Below are positions 6,946 through 15,358 of a stretch of 43,607 bases of DNA, in pieces (the stretch's first letter is position 1; every line of letters begins with the position of its first letter). Source of the DNA: Chloroflexota bacterium. GTDB taxonomy: Bacteria; Chloroflexota; UBA6077; FW602-bin22. The notes beneath the pieces were generated by a model. It was not told the DNA's origin. It searched no databases and was given only the letters and a program-made list of their open reading frames with translations. Both the position numbers and the translations under genes were made by a program. The stretch lies in NCBI GenBank assembly GCA_016875715.1, contig VGOZ01000023.1:1-43607 (forward strand). Reading direction: 5' to 3'.

Positions 6946-7773
6946 TTACTGAAGGAGCTGGAGGACGAACTGGGTCGAGAAGTTGGCCGCCGACAGGGCA
7001 GCGGCGCCGGCTTGCTGCTTGATCTGATTGGCGACCAGGTTGCTCACCTCGAGGGCGACATCGGCGTCTCGCACGCGTGCGCGGGCCTCGGAGTTCGACA
7101 CGACGGACACTTCGTTCGCGTTCTGCAGGGCTTCGAGTGACGTGATGACGGCTCCCAGCCTCGACCGGCCATCGGCCACGTCGGTGAGCGCGGTGTCGAG
7201 ATTTCCTATCGCGGTGACGGCGTTGGCCTTCGAGGTGATCACGACCGCAGCACCCAAACTGAGATCGTCCGCGGTGTAGCCCATATCCGAGAAGGTAAAT
7301 GTTTGCGTCGCCGCGGCGGTGGCGCCCACCTGCAGGCTGATCGTCGTCAGCGTACCGTCGAGGAGAGCGGTTCCGTTGAACGTGGAGCCTGACGCGATCT
7401 GCGTCAGCGACGAGCGCAGAGCCTGAAACTCAGCGTTCAGGTGTACGAATTCCTCGGCGCTGTTCATGGAGTTGTTCGCCTGAACGGCCAGTTCGCGCAT
7501 GCGCTGGATCACATCGTAAATGTTAGAAAGGTCGGCGTCGGCCACCTGCGCCGCCGACATTGACATCTGGATATTCAGGTTGGCCGCTTGGGCTCCCCGG
7601 ATCGCCGAGGTCAGCGATTCGGCCATGAAGATCCCCGCAGGATCGTCGGCGGAGCTGTTGATGCGCAGCCCTGACGACAGTCGCTCCGTCGTCCGCGCCA
7701 GGGCGTTGTTGGTGATGTTCAACAACCGCGCGCTGTTGATGGACGAGATATTGGTGTTCAGCGAAAGGACCAT
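6946..7773 (-). CDS. fliC: Flagellin (short form)
   Basis: 275 residues with the conserved D0/D1 ends: SLNTNISSINSARLLN at the N-terminus, LSSGLRINSSADDPAG, and NLVANQIKQQAGAA with a C-terminal coiled-coil ending FVLQLLQ. The middle domain is small (about residues 130-200), so the D2/D3 outer domains are missing and the filament surface should be smooth. RBS GGAGG lies nine bases before the ATG. There are many Ser, Thr and Asn residues in the central part, possible glycosylation targets. No hook, basal body or motor genes are in the window, so the rest of the flagellar regulon lies elsewhere. Confidence 0.96.
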   Translation of the reverse strand: MVLSLNTNISSINSARLLNITNNALARTTERLSSGLRINSSADDPAGIFMAESLTSAIRGAQAANLNIQMSMSAAQVADADLSNIYDVIQRMRELAVQANNSMNSAEEFVHLNAEFQALRSSLTQIASGSTFNGTALLDGTLTTISLQVGATAAATQTFTFSDMGYTADDLSLGAAVVITSKANAVTAIGNLDTALTDVADGRSRLGAVITSLEALQNANEVSVVSNSEARARVRDADVALEVSNLVANQIKQQAGAAALSAANFSTQFVLQLLQ

Positions 7774-7813
7774 GTCGCCTTGCCTCCTGCTCTCTTCTGT
7801 GAGACCTGAGGCC

Positions 7814-7862
7814 AGTATGCGGGCGTGTTCTCGGAAGGTGAACCCTTAGGGAGTTCCCTTAG
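7814..7862 (-). promoter_or_regulatory. Putative flagellin promoter with tandem CTAAGGG repeats
   Basis: On the flagellin strand a TTCACC (7837-7842), 17 bases, CATACT (7814-7819) arrangement matches the sigma-70-type consensus at 4 of 6 positions in each box. Two CTAAGGG copies 13 bases apart (7856-7862 and 7843-7849) abut the -35 box, where an activator would sit. They also form a small palindrome AGGGA-AC-TCCCT. No clear sigma-28 promoter was found. This is inferred from spacing only. Confidence 0.4.
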
Positions 7863-7953
7863 CGGTCGGTCAGAAACGGCTGCACACTCGATTCAGGCAG
7901 AACTTCACCACCTCCGCGCCTGCGGAGATTTCATAGGCGCGCGAACAGCAAGA

Positions 7954-7974
7954 ACTTCCGATCTCTTCGGAAGT
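7954..7974. repeat. 8-bp inverted repeat upstream of transposase-like gene
   Basis: ACTTCCGA (7954-7961) and TCGGAAGT (7967-7974) form a perfect 8-bp stem with a 5-base loop, 32 bases before the ATG of the transposase-like gene. It is in the divergent region shared with flagellin. It could be an operator for a dimeric regulator or a binding site of the transposase-like protein itself. Confidence 0.5.
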
Positions 7975-8006
7975 ACCGGACTCGCGGGTTGAGGAGGATC
8001 GAGGCG

Positions 8007-9179
8007 ATGCAGGATCTGGCGCGGCGCTATCGCGTCCTGACGATGGTGCTGCTCGGCGCGATCTCCATCGCCGAGGCGGGGCGGCGACTGTCGCTGTCGT
8101 ACCGCCAGACGTGGACCCTCTATGGCAGGTTCCGCGATGCGGGCGGCAGCCTGGACTCACTGCGGTTCCAGCGCGAGCATCCCGCGCCGAATCGCACGTC
8201 GGACGCCGTTCGCGAGGCGGTGTTTCGTCTTCACGAGCGTTACCCGGATGCTGGCCATACTGCCCTGGCGGAGATCCTCGCAGGTGATGAGGGCGTGCGC
8301 ATCAGTCCGCAGACGGTGCGGCGCATCCGCATGCAGGCGCCGACACCGCTTGGCCGCATCACCCCCATCCGGCGCGCGCGGAACTATCCCTCCCACGATG
8401 CGCGTCTCCTTCGCCTCGAGCGGCTCTGGGTACCGGCGGCCGGCCGCCGCCACGTCTTTCAGTTGATCGAGGATGACGTCTCGGGGCGACCGCTCGTCGG
8501 ACGAGTCTTCGACCGAGGCGGAGCGCTCGATAGCCTGATGCTGGTGCGCTGGATGCTCGAACAGCACGGTGCGCCGGATGTCCTGTTCCTCGCCGATCCC
8601 GCGTCGTTCCACATGCCCAGAACCGACTACGCGCACGAGACCGAGTACCGCCGCGAGATGCTCGGCCTTCGGGCGCAGGTCCACCAGCTCCTGCTCGAAC
8701 TGGGCACGCGTGTCGAAATGCCACGCGGGTCGGAGAGTCCGCGCACCGAGCAGTGGGCCTCGTTCGCCCGCGACGCGCGCCGTGCGACGAGCCTCGCCGA
8801 GGCGAATGCGATCCTGCAGCGGCACATCGAGGTGCTCGCCGGCGGCCGTTACGGAGCGGCCCCCGCGCAGGCCAGCCCGCGACGGGTTCAAGCGCGCTTC
8901 ACGCCCGTTCCCGAGCAGTACGCGCTCGACGATGTGTTCTGCGTCTACCTGCGGCGCAGAGTCGCCACGGATGGCTCCTTCATCGTCGATGGGGTGCCCT
9001 ACCGCGTCAGTCGCGGACTCGGGTATCGCGGTTGGGCCGGCATCGAACTGGGAATCCGCGTCTCACCAGGACGCTCGCTAACGTGTTTCTTCCAGGGCGA
9101 GCAGATCGAGGAATACGCCATCGCGACCGCAGACGCGTCGGCCAGGTTCGACGAGAGGACCATCGGCGCGAACGGATAA
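8007..9179 (+). CDS. Solitary transposase-like protein (ISNCY/integrase-core type), probably catalytically degenerate
   Basis: 390 residues. Residues 1-55 form a helix-turn-helix (ISIAEAGRRLSLSYRQTW), followed by a second HTH-like region. Residues about 135-280 resemble the RNase H-fold core of ISNCY-type transposases: FQLIEDDVSGRPL, LFLADPASFHMP and SPRTEQWASF align with the family's IDDATG, SDRHSIF and GRVERLW segments. SLAEANAILQ and the final LDDVFCVYL/VPYRVSRG match the family C-terminus. The first catalytic Asp (family motif QIDGS) falls on Leu-rich sequence (LLRLERLW), and the lysine-glycine before the last Glu is replaced. The ATG at 8007 is chosen because AGGAGG lies nine bases upstream; an earlier in-frame TTG would bury that site. 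No terminal inverted repeats or target duplications were found around it. Confidence 0.7.
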   Translation: MQDLARRYRVLTMVLLGAISIAEAGRRLSLSYRQTWTLYGRFRDAGGSLDSLRFQREHPAPNRTSDAVREAVFRLHERYPDAGHTALAEILAGDEGVRISPQTVRRIRMQAPTPLGRITPIRRARNYPSHDARLLRLERLWVPAAGRRHVFQLIEDDVSGRPLVGRVFDRGGALDSLMLVRWMLEQHGAPDVLFLADPASFHMPRTDYAHETEYRREMLGLRAQVHQLLLELGTRVEMPRGSESPRTEQWASFARDARRATSLAEANAILQRHIEVLAGGRYGAAPAQASPRRVQARFTPVPEQYALDDVFCVYLRRRVATDGSFIVDGVPYRVSRGLGYRGWAGIELGIRVSPGRSLTCFFQGEQIEEYAIATADASARFDERTIGANG

Positions 9180-9226
9180 GGAGTTCGCTGATTGCGGCCG
9201 CGGGACGCGATCTGACAGTATCAGCG

Positions 9227-10033
9227 GTGGTGCGTTGGACGATCGCGAGCCTGATTGTCGCGCTCGTGGCGGTGGGCTGCGGTCCGCAGTTCGTCGACGC
9301 GCCCGCGCCGCGTCCCGCCGAACCGATCGTCGTGGCCGCGGTGGGGCGGGTCGTCACGTCCACGCCCGTCGGCGTGCAGCCTCCACTGCCAACGCCCACG
9401 TTCAACGTCGGGTTCGGCGCGATCCTCACGCCGCTGGCCCAGACTCCGCTGCCCACGATCGCGATTCCGCCCACACCGACGGTCGCCCTGCTCCCCACCC
9501 GGACGCGGGCGCCGTCCGTGACGCCTTTTCCGACGATCTCCATCCCCCCCACCGCGACGCGGCCGCCGCTGCTCACCGCGATCCTTCCGCCCCGGCGACC
9601 GACGATCGCGCGATCGCCAATCCCCACCAATACTCCCGTTCCACCACCGACGGCGACGCCAGTGGACCCAAGCGAGCCGGCTGACGGTAACAACGATCTA
9701 TCGACAGCCGCCTTTGCGGATCTCGACACCGATATCCGCGGGATCATCAGTTCGCCGACGGATGTTGACGTCTACCGGTTCGACATCGTTGACGATTCCG
9801 ATGAGAACCAGATCGTGGTGACCCTCACCGCGCAGCAGATCAATCTCTACCAGCTGTTCCTCATCTCCCCGGGCCGACGATCCGCGGCCTACGGCACGCC
9901 GGTGGGTAGCGTTGCGCGGCACATCATCTACCCGGTTCGAGGCGAGGTGGGCACCTGGTACGTCGAGATCTCGACTCCCCCGGGGAAGCGCGTTCCCCAG
10001 GGCACGTACACACTGCGAGTCGAGACGCGATAG
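9227..10033 (+). CDS. Pro/Thr-rich lipoprotein with PPC-like C-terminal domain
   Basis: 268 residues from the GTG at 9227. Signal peptide WTIASLIVALVAVGC gives a lipobox with Cys18. Residues 19-150 are a long Pro/Thr/Ala linker with many TPTP-, IPPT- and TRPP-like units, suited to spanning a cell wall or glycan layer. Residues about 158-268 resemble a bacterial pre-peptidase C-terminal (PPC) beta domain: GIISSPTDVDVYRFDI, a hydrophobic strand, then GTWYVEI and GTYTLRV strands. The role is unknown, possibly surface binding. The open frame continues far upstream inside the preceding gene, but only this part reads as protein. The start is one of two adjacent GTG codons. Confidence 0.75.
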   Translation: MVRWTIASLIVALVAVGCGPQFVDAPAPRPAEPIVVAAVGRVVTSTPVGVQPPLPTPTFNVGFGAILTPLAQTPLPTIAIPPTPTVALLPTRTRAPSVTPFPTISIPPTATRPPLLTAILPPRRPTIARSPIPTNTPVPPPTATPVDPSEPADGNNDLSTAAFADLDTDIRGIISSPTDVDVYRFDIVDDSDENQIVVTLTAQQINLYQLFLISPGRRSAAYGTPVGSVARHIIYPVRGEVGTWYVEISTPPGKRVPQGTYTLRVETR

Positions 10034-10142
10034 CTCCTCAATCCGGCTCCGATAGAGTTCGAGGACGGGTGAGCCCACGAGCGCGCACGCGGAGCAAGGT
10101 GAAGAATCCCGACCGTGGGCCCGCTTGTGTCGCCCGTGGTCT

Positions 10143-13100
10143 TCAGCGACGCACCGCCAGTCGCACTTTCTCCCCCTGGAGCGCCACCTCTTCGACGAAG
10201 TCCGCCGAAGGTGAGATCTCCGGTTCGATCGCTGTCGCCAGAGTCTCGCCGCGGATGTAGGCGTCGTGTTCGGCGAAGACGCGTAGCGCGGTCTCGGCGC
10301 CCGAGAACGACACGGTGATCCGGTCGTCGATGCGGTAGTCCGCGGTCCGCCGCATCGTCTGGATGTGGTGGACGATCTCCCGCGCGTGCCCTTCATCGAC
10401 GAGACGCGGCGTCAGGCGCGTATCCACCGCCACGATGACGTCACCTTCGGCGGCCGCGCATAGCCCCTCACGATCGTGCGTGCGCAATTCGATCTCGTCG
10501 GGAAGGATCGCATGACCGGCGACCTGGATCGGCTCCCCGGCGCGCAGCAATCGCGCGGCGCTCTCCGCGTCGAGGTTGGCCAGTTCCGCCTGGATCGCGC
10601 GCAGCGCCGAGCCGTGCTTCGGTCCCAGGCGCGAGATCACGGGCCGCAGTTCGACACGCGAGATCGCGTCCGGCGCATCCAAGAACTCGATCGCGCGCAC
10701 GTTTAGTTCGTCGAGCACCTCGTCCTCGAGTCCGGTAAGGTCGTCGGACGATACACCGCAGACAAGGAGTCGCCCCAGCGGCTGCCGCACCTTGATCCCT
10801 GATCGACTCCGCGCCGCCCGGCCGAGGTTGACGACCCGCAGGACTCGCTCCATTCGCGCCTCGAGGCCGGGGTCGTCAAAGGTTTCGTCGGCGGTCGGAT
10901 AGTCGCGGTGGTGGACGCTCTCCGGCGCCGTCGAGTCCACGGATCGGACAAGGTTCTGGTAGAGCACCTCGGCAAGGAAAGGCTGGAACGGTGCCAGGAT
11001 CTCGGCGAACGTCACCAAGACGTGGTGGAGCGTGGTGTACGCGGCTGCCTTGTCCTCATCCGCCTCCGACTTCCAATAGCGTCGCCGGCCACGACGGACG
11101 TACCAGTTGGAGAGGTCCTCGACGAATTGCTCGATATCGCGGGCGGCGGTCATCGCGTCGTAGCGATCGAGCGCGGCGCGAACCGACCGGATCAACCGAT
11201 TGAGCCGCCCGAGGACCCAGCGATCGAGGGAACTCGGGCGTGAGGGGCCCCGCGAGGCGGAACCCGAGAATCCATCGAGCCGCGCGTACGTGACGAAGAA
11301 CGAGTAGACATTCCAGAGCGTGAGCAGGCGGCGCCGGACCTCGTTGGCGATGCCGTACCCGAAATTCATGTTCTGGGCTGGGTTCGTGCGGCAGTACATC
11401 CATCGCAGGATGTCTGCGCCCGCCTTCTCCGCGGCCTCGTCGAAGGGGATCGAGTTCCCCTTCGACTTATGCATATCCTCGCCGTGTTCGTCGCGCAGCA
11501 GCGCGTAGCCAAAACAGGTGCGGAACGGCGCGCGCTCGGCCATCACCGTCGATTGGGCGAGAAGGGCGTAGAACCAGTTCCGGAATTGACCCGGGAACGA
11601 CTCGGTGATGAAATCGGCGGGAAACCACTTCTCCCAGTCCGGGCTGCCGTGGCGGTAGCCGAGCGTGGAAAACGGCACGATGCCCGCGTCCAGCCAGGCG
11701 TTCCCGACGTCGGGGATCCTGTTCAACGGCTCAGCGCAGGTGCCGCACGCGATCTTGACGTGGTCGACCCATGGCCGGTGAGGCGAGTGCCCGACGAACT
11801 GATCCCAGCCGCTGATCGCCCGGCTCTCCAGTTCGGTCTCCGAGCCGATCACTTCGAAGTTTCCGCAGTGCGCGCAATCGAAGATTGGCAGCGCCAGACC
11901 GTAGTAGCGTTTTTTCGAGATCATCCAGTCGTCCATGTTCTTGAGCCAGTCGAGTTCGCGTTCCATCCCGAAGTCGGGGATCCACTCGATCTGACGCGTG
12001 ATCTCCGCGATCTCGTCACGCAGGAGGGTCGGGCGGGCGTCTGGCGCGTTCGGGCGGCGCGGGCCATCCATGGAGATGTACCACTCGTCCACCAGGCGGA
12101 AGACCAGTTCGGTCCCGCATCGCCAGCAGACTGGGTAGCGGTGGGTGTAATCCTGCGTCCGGTAGAGGATGCCCTTCTGATCCAGGTCCTCGATCACGTC
12201 GGCCACCACGTCGGCACTCTTCTGGCCGGTCAGCCAGCCGAAGCCCGGAAGGAACACGCCGAACTCGTCGATCGGCGCGATGCTCGGTAGTCCGAGCTCG
12301 CGCGCGAGCGCGAAGTCCTCGGCACCGCATCCCGGCGCGATGTGGACGATGCCGGTGCCCTCCGACTCGGAGACGAGATCCCACGCCACCACCCGATGAT
12401 CGATCCCGTGCTGCGGATCGAGTTCATCGAACGGTCCGCGATAGGCGAGGCCGACGAGATCCGATCCGCGCACCTCCTCTACGACCTCAAACGGGCCCGC
12501 GATTGCCGCGCCCAATGCCCCCTTCGACACGATGACGACCTGATCATCCTGGCGTACGCGCAGATAGGCCAATTCCGGATGCACGGCCGCCGCGACGTTC
12601 GAGGAGAGCGTCCACGGTGTGGTCGTCCAGACGAGCAATGACTCGCGAGCGCGGCCGATGATCGGAAACTTCAGGTAGATGCTGCGATGGGTGAGTTCCT
12701 GGTACCCCTCGGTGACGATCTCCATATTCGAGAGGCCGGTCGAGCAGCGCGGGCACCAGGGCATCACATCCTGCCCCTTGTAAATGAGCCCGCGCTCGTG
12801 GCACCGCTTCAGAAATGCCCAGATGGTGTAGTTGTTCTCGTCCGACATAGTCTGGTAGGAGTTATCCCAGTCCATCCAGTATCCGAGTCGGATCGACTGC
12901 TGGGTCTGAACGTCGGAGAAGCGCCGAACACGCTCCCTACACAGCTCGACGAACCGATCGACCCCGAACTCCTCGATATCCCGTTTCGAGGTGAAACCGA
13001 GCTGTCTTTCGACCTCGACCTCGATCCAGAGCCCCTGACCATCGAACCCGTTTTGATAGCGCTGATCGAATCCCAGCATCGCGTGGTAGCGCTGATAGAG

Positions 13101-13298
13101 GTCCTTGTAAGTGCGGCCCCAGGCGTGATGCACCCCCATGGGGTTATTCGCAGTGATCGGCCCATCGATGAACGACCAGCGGGACCGGCCGCGGTTCTTA
13201 GCGACGAGTTTCTCGAACGAGCGGTGCTCGCGCCAGAACGCGAGGATGTCGCGTTCCATTGCGGGAAAGTCGGGTCGTGGATCAACGGGATGGAACAC
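10143..13298 (-). CDS. ileS: Isoleucyl-tRNA synthetase
   Basis: 1051 residues, class Ia synthetase that charges tRNA-Ile and edits valine in a CP1 domain. Seen are the family start FPAMERDILAFWREH, the ATP-binding region NNPMGVHHAWGRTYKD (about residues 51-66), tryptophan-rich CP1 (VWTTTPWTLSSNVAAAVHP), SKKRYYGLALPIF, a CXXC pair (CAHC), and the second ATP motif MHKSKGNS (about residue 608). The canonical HIGH motif reads GVHH and KMSKS reads HKSKG, so this belongs to a variant lineage. The C-terminal anticodon-binding domain ends with the beta-rich junction. The GTG start follows GAAGAGGTGA. Expression is very likely controlled by the T-box leader just upstream. Confidence 0.96.
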   Translation of the reverse strand: MFHPVDPRPDFPAMERDILAFWREHRSFEKLVAKNRGRSRWSFIDGPITANNPMGVHHAWGRTYKDLYQRYHAMLGFDQRYQNGFDGQGLWIEVEVERQLGFTSKRDIEEFGVDRFVELCRERVRRFSDVQTQQSIRLGYWMDWDNSYQTMSDENNYTIWAFLKRCHERGLIYKGQDVMPWCPRCSTGLSNMEIVTEGYQELTHRSIYLKFPIIGRARESLLVWTTTPWTLSSNVAAAVHPELAYLRVRQDDQVVIVSKGALGAAIAGPFEVVEEVRGSDLVGLAYRGPFDELDPQHGIDHRVVAWDLVSESEGTGIVHIAPGCGAEDFALARELGLPSIAPIDEFGVFLPGFGWLTGQKSADVVADVIEDLDQKGILYRTQDYTHRYPVCWRCGTELVFRLVDEWYISMDGPRRPNAPDARPTLLRDEIAEITRQIEWIPDFGMERELDWLKNMDDWMISKKRYYGLALPIFDCAHCGNFEVIGSETELESRAISGWDQFVGHSPHRPWVDHVKIACGTCAEPLNRIPDVGNAWLDAGIVPFSTLGYRHGSPDWEKWFPADFITESFPGQFRNWFYALLAQSTVMAERAPFRTCFGYALLRDEHGEDMHKSKGNSIPFDEAAEKAGADILRWMYCRTNPAQNMNFGYGIANEVRRRLLTLWNVYSFFVTYARLDGFSGSASRGPSRPSSLDRWVLGRLNRLIRSVRAALDRYDAMTAARDIEQFVEDLSNWYVRRGRRRYWKSEADEDKAAAYTTLHHVLVTFAEILAPFQPFLAEVLYQNLVRSVDSTAPESVHHRDYPTADETFDDPGLEARMERVLRVVNLGRAARSRSGIKVRQPLGRLLVCGVSSDDLTGLEDEVLDELNVRAIEFLDAPDAISRVELRPVISRLGPKHGSALRAIQAELANLDAESAARLLRAGEPIQVAGHAILPDEIELRTHDREGLCAAAEGDVIVAVDTRLTPRLVDEGHAREIVHHIQTMRRTADYRIDDRITVSFSGAETALRVFAEHDAYIRGETLATAIEPEISPSADFVEEVALQGEKVRLAVRR

Positions 13299-13328
13299 CG
13301 GTCACCTCTTCAACAGTCGGCGACGGGA

Positions 13329-13560
13329 CGGGAAGAACTCTTCCCGCGGTACCACCCGCGTTAGTGCCGTCGGCACTCCCTCAGTCGGGCGCCAGCACGC
13401 CCGCGCCGCTGATAACGGGTGGCGACCCCGGCCACGCCTCGGCGGAACCTCGGCGCGACAGCTCAGGAGTGATCTTCGGCACCTCTCACGCATCCGCCTC
13501 GCACCATTCGCGGACTCTCTGAGCGCTACAGCGTGCCTACTGTCTCCGTCGTCGCTCTCT
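13329..13560 (-). promoter_or_regulatory. T-box riboswitch leader of ileS, isoleucine specifier
   Basis: On the minus strand the stem I base pairs GCGAC (13555-13551) with GTCGC (13459-13455). Inside are the AGACAGTAG-like S-turn region, the distal AGAGAG/TGGTG loops, and the specifier AUC (13473-13471) in the canonical setting GATCACTCCTGAG. The T-box proper, GGGTGGTACCGCG (13357-13345), has the TGGT bulge that pairs with an ACCA tRNA end. A hairpin CGGGAAG-AGTT-CTTCCCG (13346-13329) follows and shares bases with the antiterminator helix. There is no T-run, so control could be transcriptional or translational by masking the ileS ribosome binding site. Uncharged tRNA-Ile would raise ileS expression. 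Confidence 0.95.
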
Positions 13561-13582
13561 TTCTCTGTGTGAGTCCAGTCTA

Positions 13583-15358
13583 TCAGGTCCGTTCGGCAGG
13601 AAGGCGAGGACGGATGTGAATGTCGTCGAGGTCTGCCTCGGACACCGCGGCCGGTGCACCCGTCATCGGTTCGAGTCCACTCTGGGTCTTGGGGAACGCA
13701 AATGTCTCCCGCAGCGAACTCGCACCGGCCAGGATCATCAGCCAACGATCGACGCCTGAGGCGATGCCGCCGTGGGGCGGCGTACCGTATTCGAACGCCT
13801 CCAGCATATGGCCGAAGCGCGCCCGCGCTTCATCGTCGGTCATGCCCAGGACGCGGAAGATGCGCTCCTGGATATCGCGGCGGTGAATTCGGATCGAGCC
13901 TCCGGCGAGTTCGTATCCATTGCACACGCAGTCGTACTGCTGCGCTCGAACGAGCGAGGGATTGGTTTCGAGCAGGGGAAGATCATCTGGAGCGGGCGCG
14001 GTGAACTGGTGGTGCTTGGCGACGTACTGACTTGCCTTCTCATCCCACTCGAACGCGGGCATGTCGAGCACCCAGCAGAAGGCGAGCTCGTCCGGGTCCG
14101 CCAGACCCAGCCGACGGCCCATCTCGCTCCGGAGATCTCCCAACACGGTCGAGGTGGTGCTGGCCTTCTCCGCGACCAGGAGGATGAGATCCCCGGGCGC
14201 CCCGCCTACGGCGCCAGCGAACCGTGCCAGTGCCTGGGGATCGAAGAAACGGTTCAGCGGGCCGCGGATCTCGGTGTCGGCGACAGCGAGCGTGACCAGT
14301 CCGCTCGCTCCGCGGGCACGCGCGAAGGCCACGAGCTCGTCCAGTTCCCGTCGCGAGTACCCGGCGCACCCGGGCGCGAGAATCGCTCGGACCACCCCAC
14401 CTTCGGCGCGGGCTCGATCGAACGGGGGAAAGCCCGCCGGCACTGCATCGGTCAAGTCGACGATCTCCATCGCGAAACGTAGATCGGGCTTGTCCGTGCC
14501 GTACCGGTCCATAGCTTCCTGGAAGGTCATCCGGGGGAAGGGGACCTCGCGCAGGCGGCGATCGGGGGAGATCGCGCGAACGATCGCAAGCGCCAGATCC
14601 TCGAAGAGCGCGAGGATGTCCTCCTGCTCGATGAACGACATCTCAATATCGATCTGCGTGAACTCCGGCGCCCGATCCGCACGCGGATCCTCGTCCCGGA
14701 AGCAGCGTGCGATCTGGTAGTAGCGGTCCAGTCCCGCGACCATCAACAGTTGCTTGTACTGCTGGGGTGACTGCGGCAACGCATAGAACGATCCCGGGCT
14801 CAGGCGGCTCGGGACGAGAAACTCTCGAGCTCCGCCGGGGGTCCGAGCGACCAGAATCGGTGTTTCCACCTCCACGAATCCGCGCCCGTCCAGATGATCG
14901 CGCACGGTCCGAGCGAGGCGATGCCGCGAGAGGAGGATGTCGCGCATCCGCTCGCGACGCAGATCGAGATAGCGGTGCCGGAGCCGCAGGTTCTCATCGA
15001 TCTCCGACTCCTGATTGATCTCAAACGGCGGTGTCCGCGCGCTGTTGAGGATTTCGATCGCGTCCGCCCGGACCTCGACTTCGCCGGTGGCCAGGCCCGG
15101 GTTGGTCGTGCCTTCAGGCCGTCGCGCGACCGCGCCGCGGACGCTGATCACGTACTCGGAGCGGAGGTCCTCAGCGGCGGCGTGGGCGGCGCTCGATTCC
15201 TCCGCGTTGGCGACCACCTGGATCAGTCCATAGCGGTCTCGAAGATCCAGAAAGGTGAGCCCGCCGTGCGTCCGCCGACGATGAACCCAGCCCACGAGCG
15301 TGACGGGGGTACCCACGTGCGCAGCGTGCAGTTCGCCGCACGTATGGGAGCGTCTCAC
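13583..15358 (-). CDS. aspS: Aspartyl-tRNA synthetase, bacterial type, possibly non-discriminating
   Basis: 591 residues. N-terminal OB-fold anticodon domain (VGWVHRRRTHGGLTFLDLRD), class II motifs with RHRYLDLRR, the FRDEDPRADRAPEFTQ motif 2 loop, a bacterial GAD insertion domain, and motif 3 SGVDRWLMIL. The OB fold has His in RRTHGG and Gly in RPEG. In Pseudomonas AspRS the equivalent His31 and Gly83 are tied to relaxed recognition of tRNA-Asn, so a GatCAB partner is expected (inference). The GTG start overlaps the selA stop (GTGA). Confidence 0.97.
   Translation of the reverse strand: MRRSHTCGELHAAHVGTPVTLVGWVHRRRTHGGLTFLDLRDRYGLIQVVANAEESSAAHAAAEDLRSEYVISVRGAVARRPEGTTNPGLATGEVEVRADAIEILNSARTPPFEINQESEIDENLRLRHRYLDLRRERMRDILLSRHRLARTVRDHLDGRGFVEVETPILVARTPGGAREFLVPSRLSPGSFYALPQSPQQYKQLLMVAGLDRYYQIARCFRDEDPRADRAPEFTQIDIEMSFIEQEDILALFEDLALAIVRAISPDRRLREVPFPRMTFQEAMDRYGTDKPDLRFAMEIVDLTDAVPAGFPPFDRARAEGGVVRAILAPGCAGYSRRELDELVAFARARGASGLVTLAVADTEIRGPLNRFFDPQALARFAGAVGGAPGDLILLVAEKASTTSTVLGDLRSEMGRRLGLADPDELAFCWVLDMPAFEWDEKASQYVAKHHQFTAPAPDDLPLLETNPSLVRAQQYDCVCNGYELAGGSIRIHRRDIQERIFRVLGMTDDEARARFGHMLEAFEYGTPPHGGIASGVDRWLMILAGASSLRETFAFPKTQSGLEPMTGAPAAVSEADLDDIHIRPRLPAERT

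Noticed and set aside
7774-7870. Sigma-28 promoter for flagellin
   Set aside because: TAAG and CCGAGAA occur, but the spacing does not match TAAA-N15-GCCGATAA.
8753-9226. Upstream extension of the Pro/Thr-rich lipoprotein frame
   Set aside because: It lies inside the transposase-like gene in another frame, and the signal peptide begins only at 9227.
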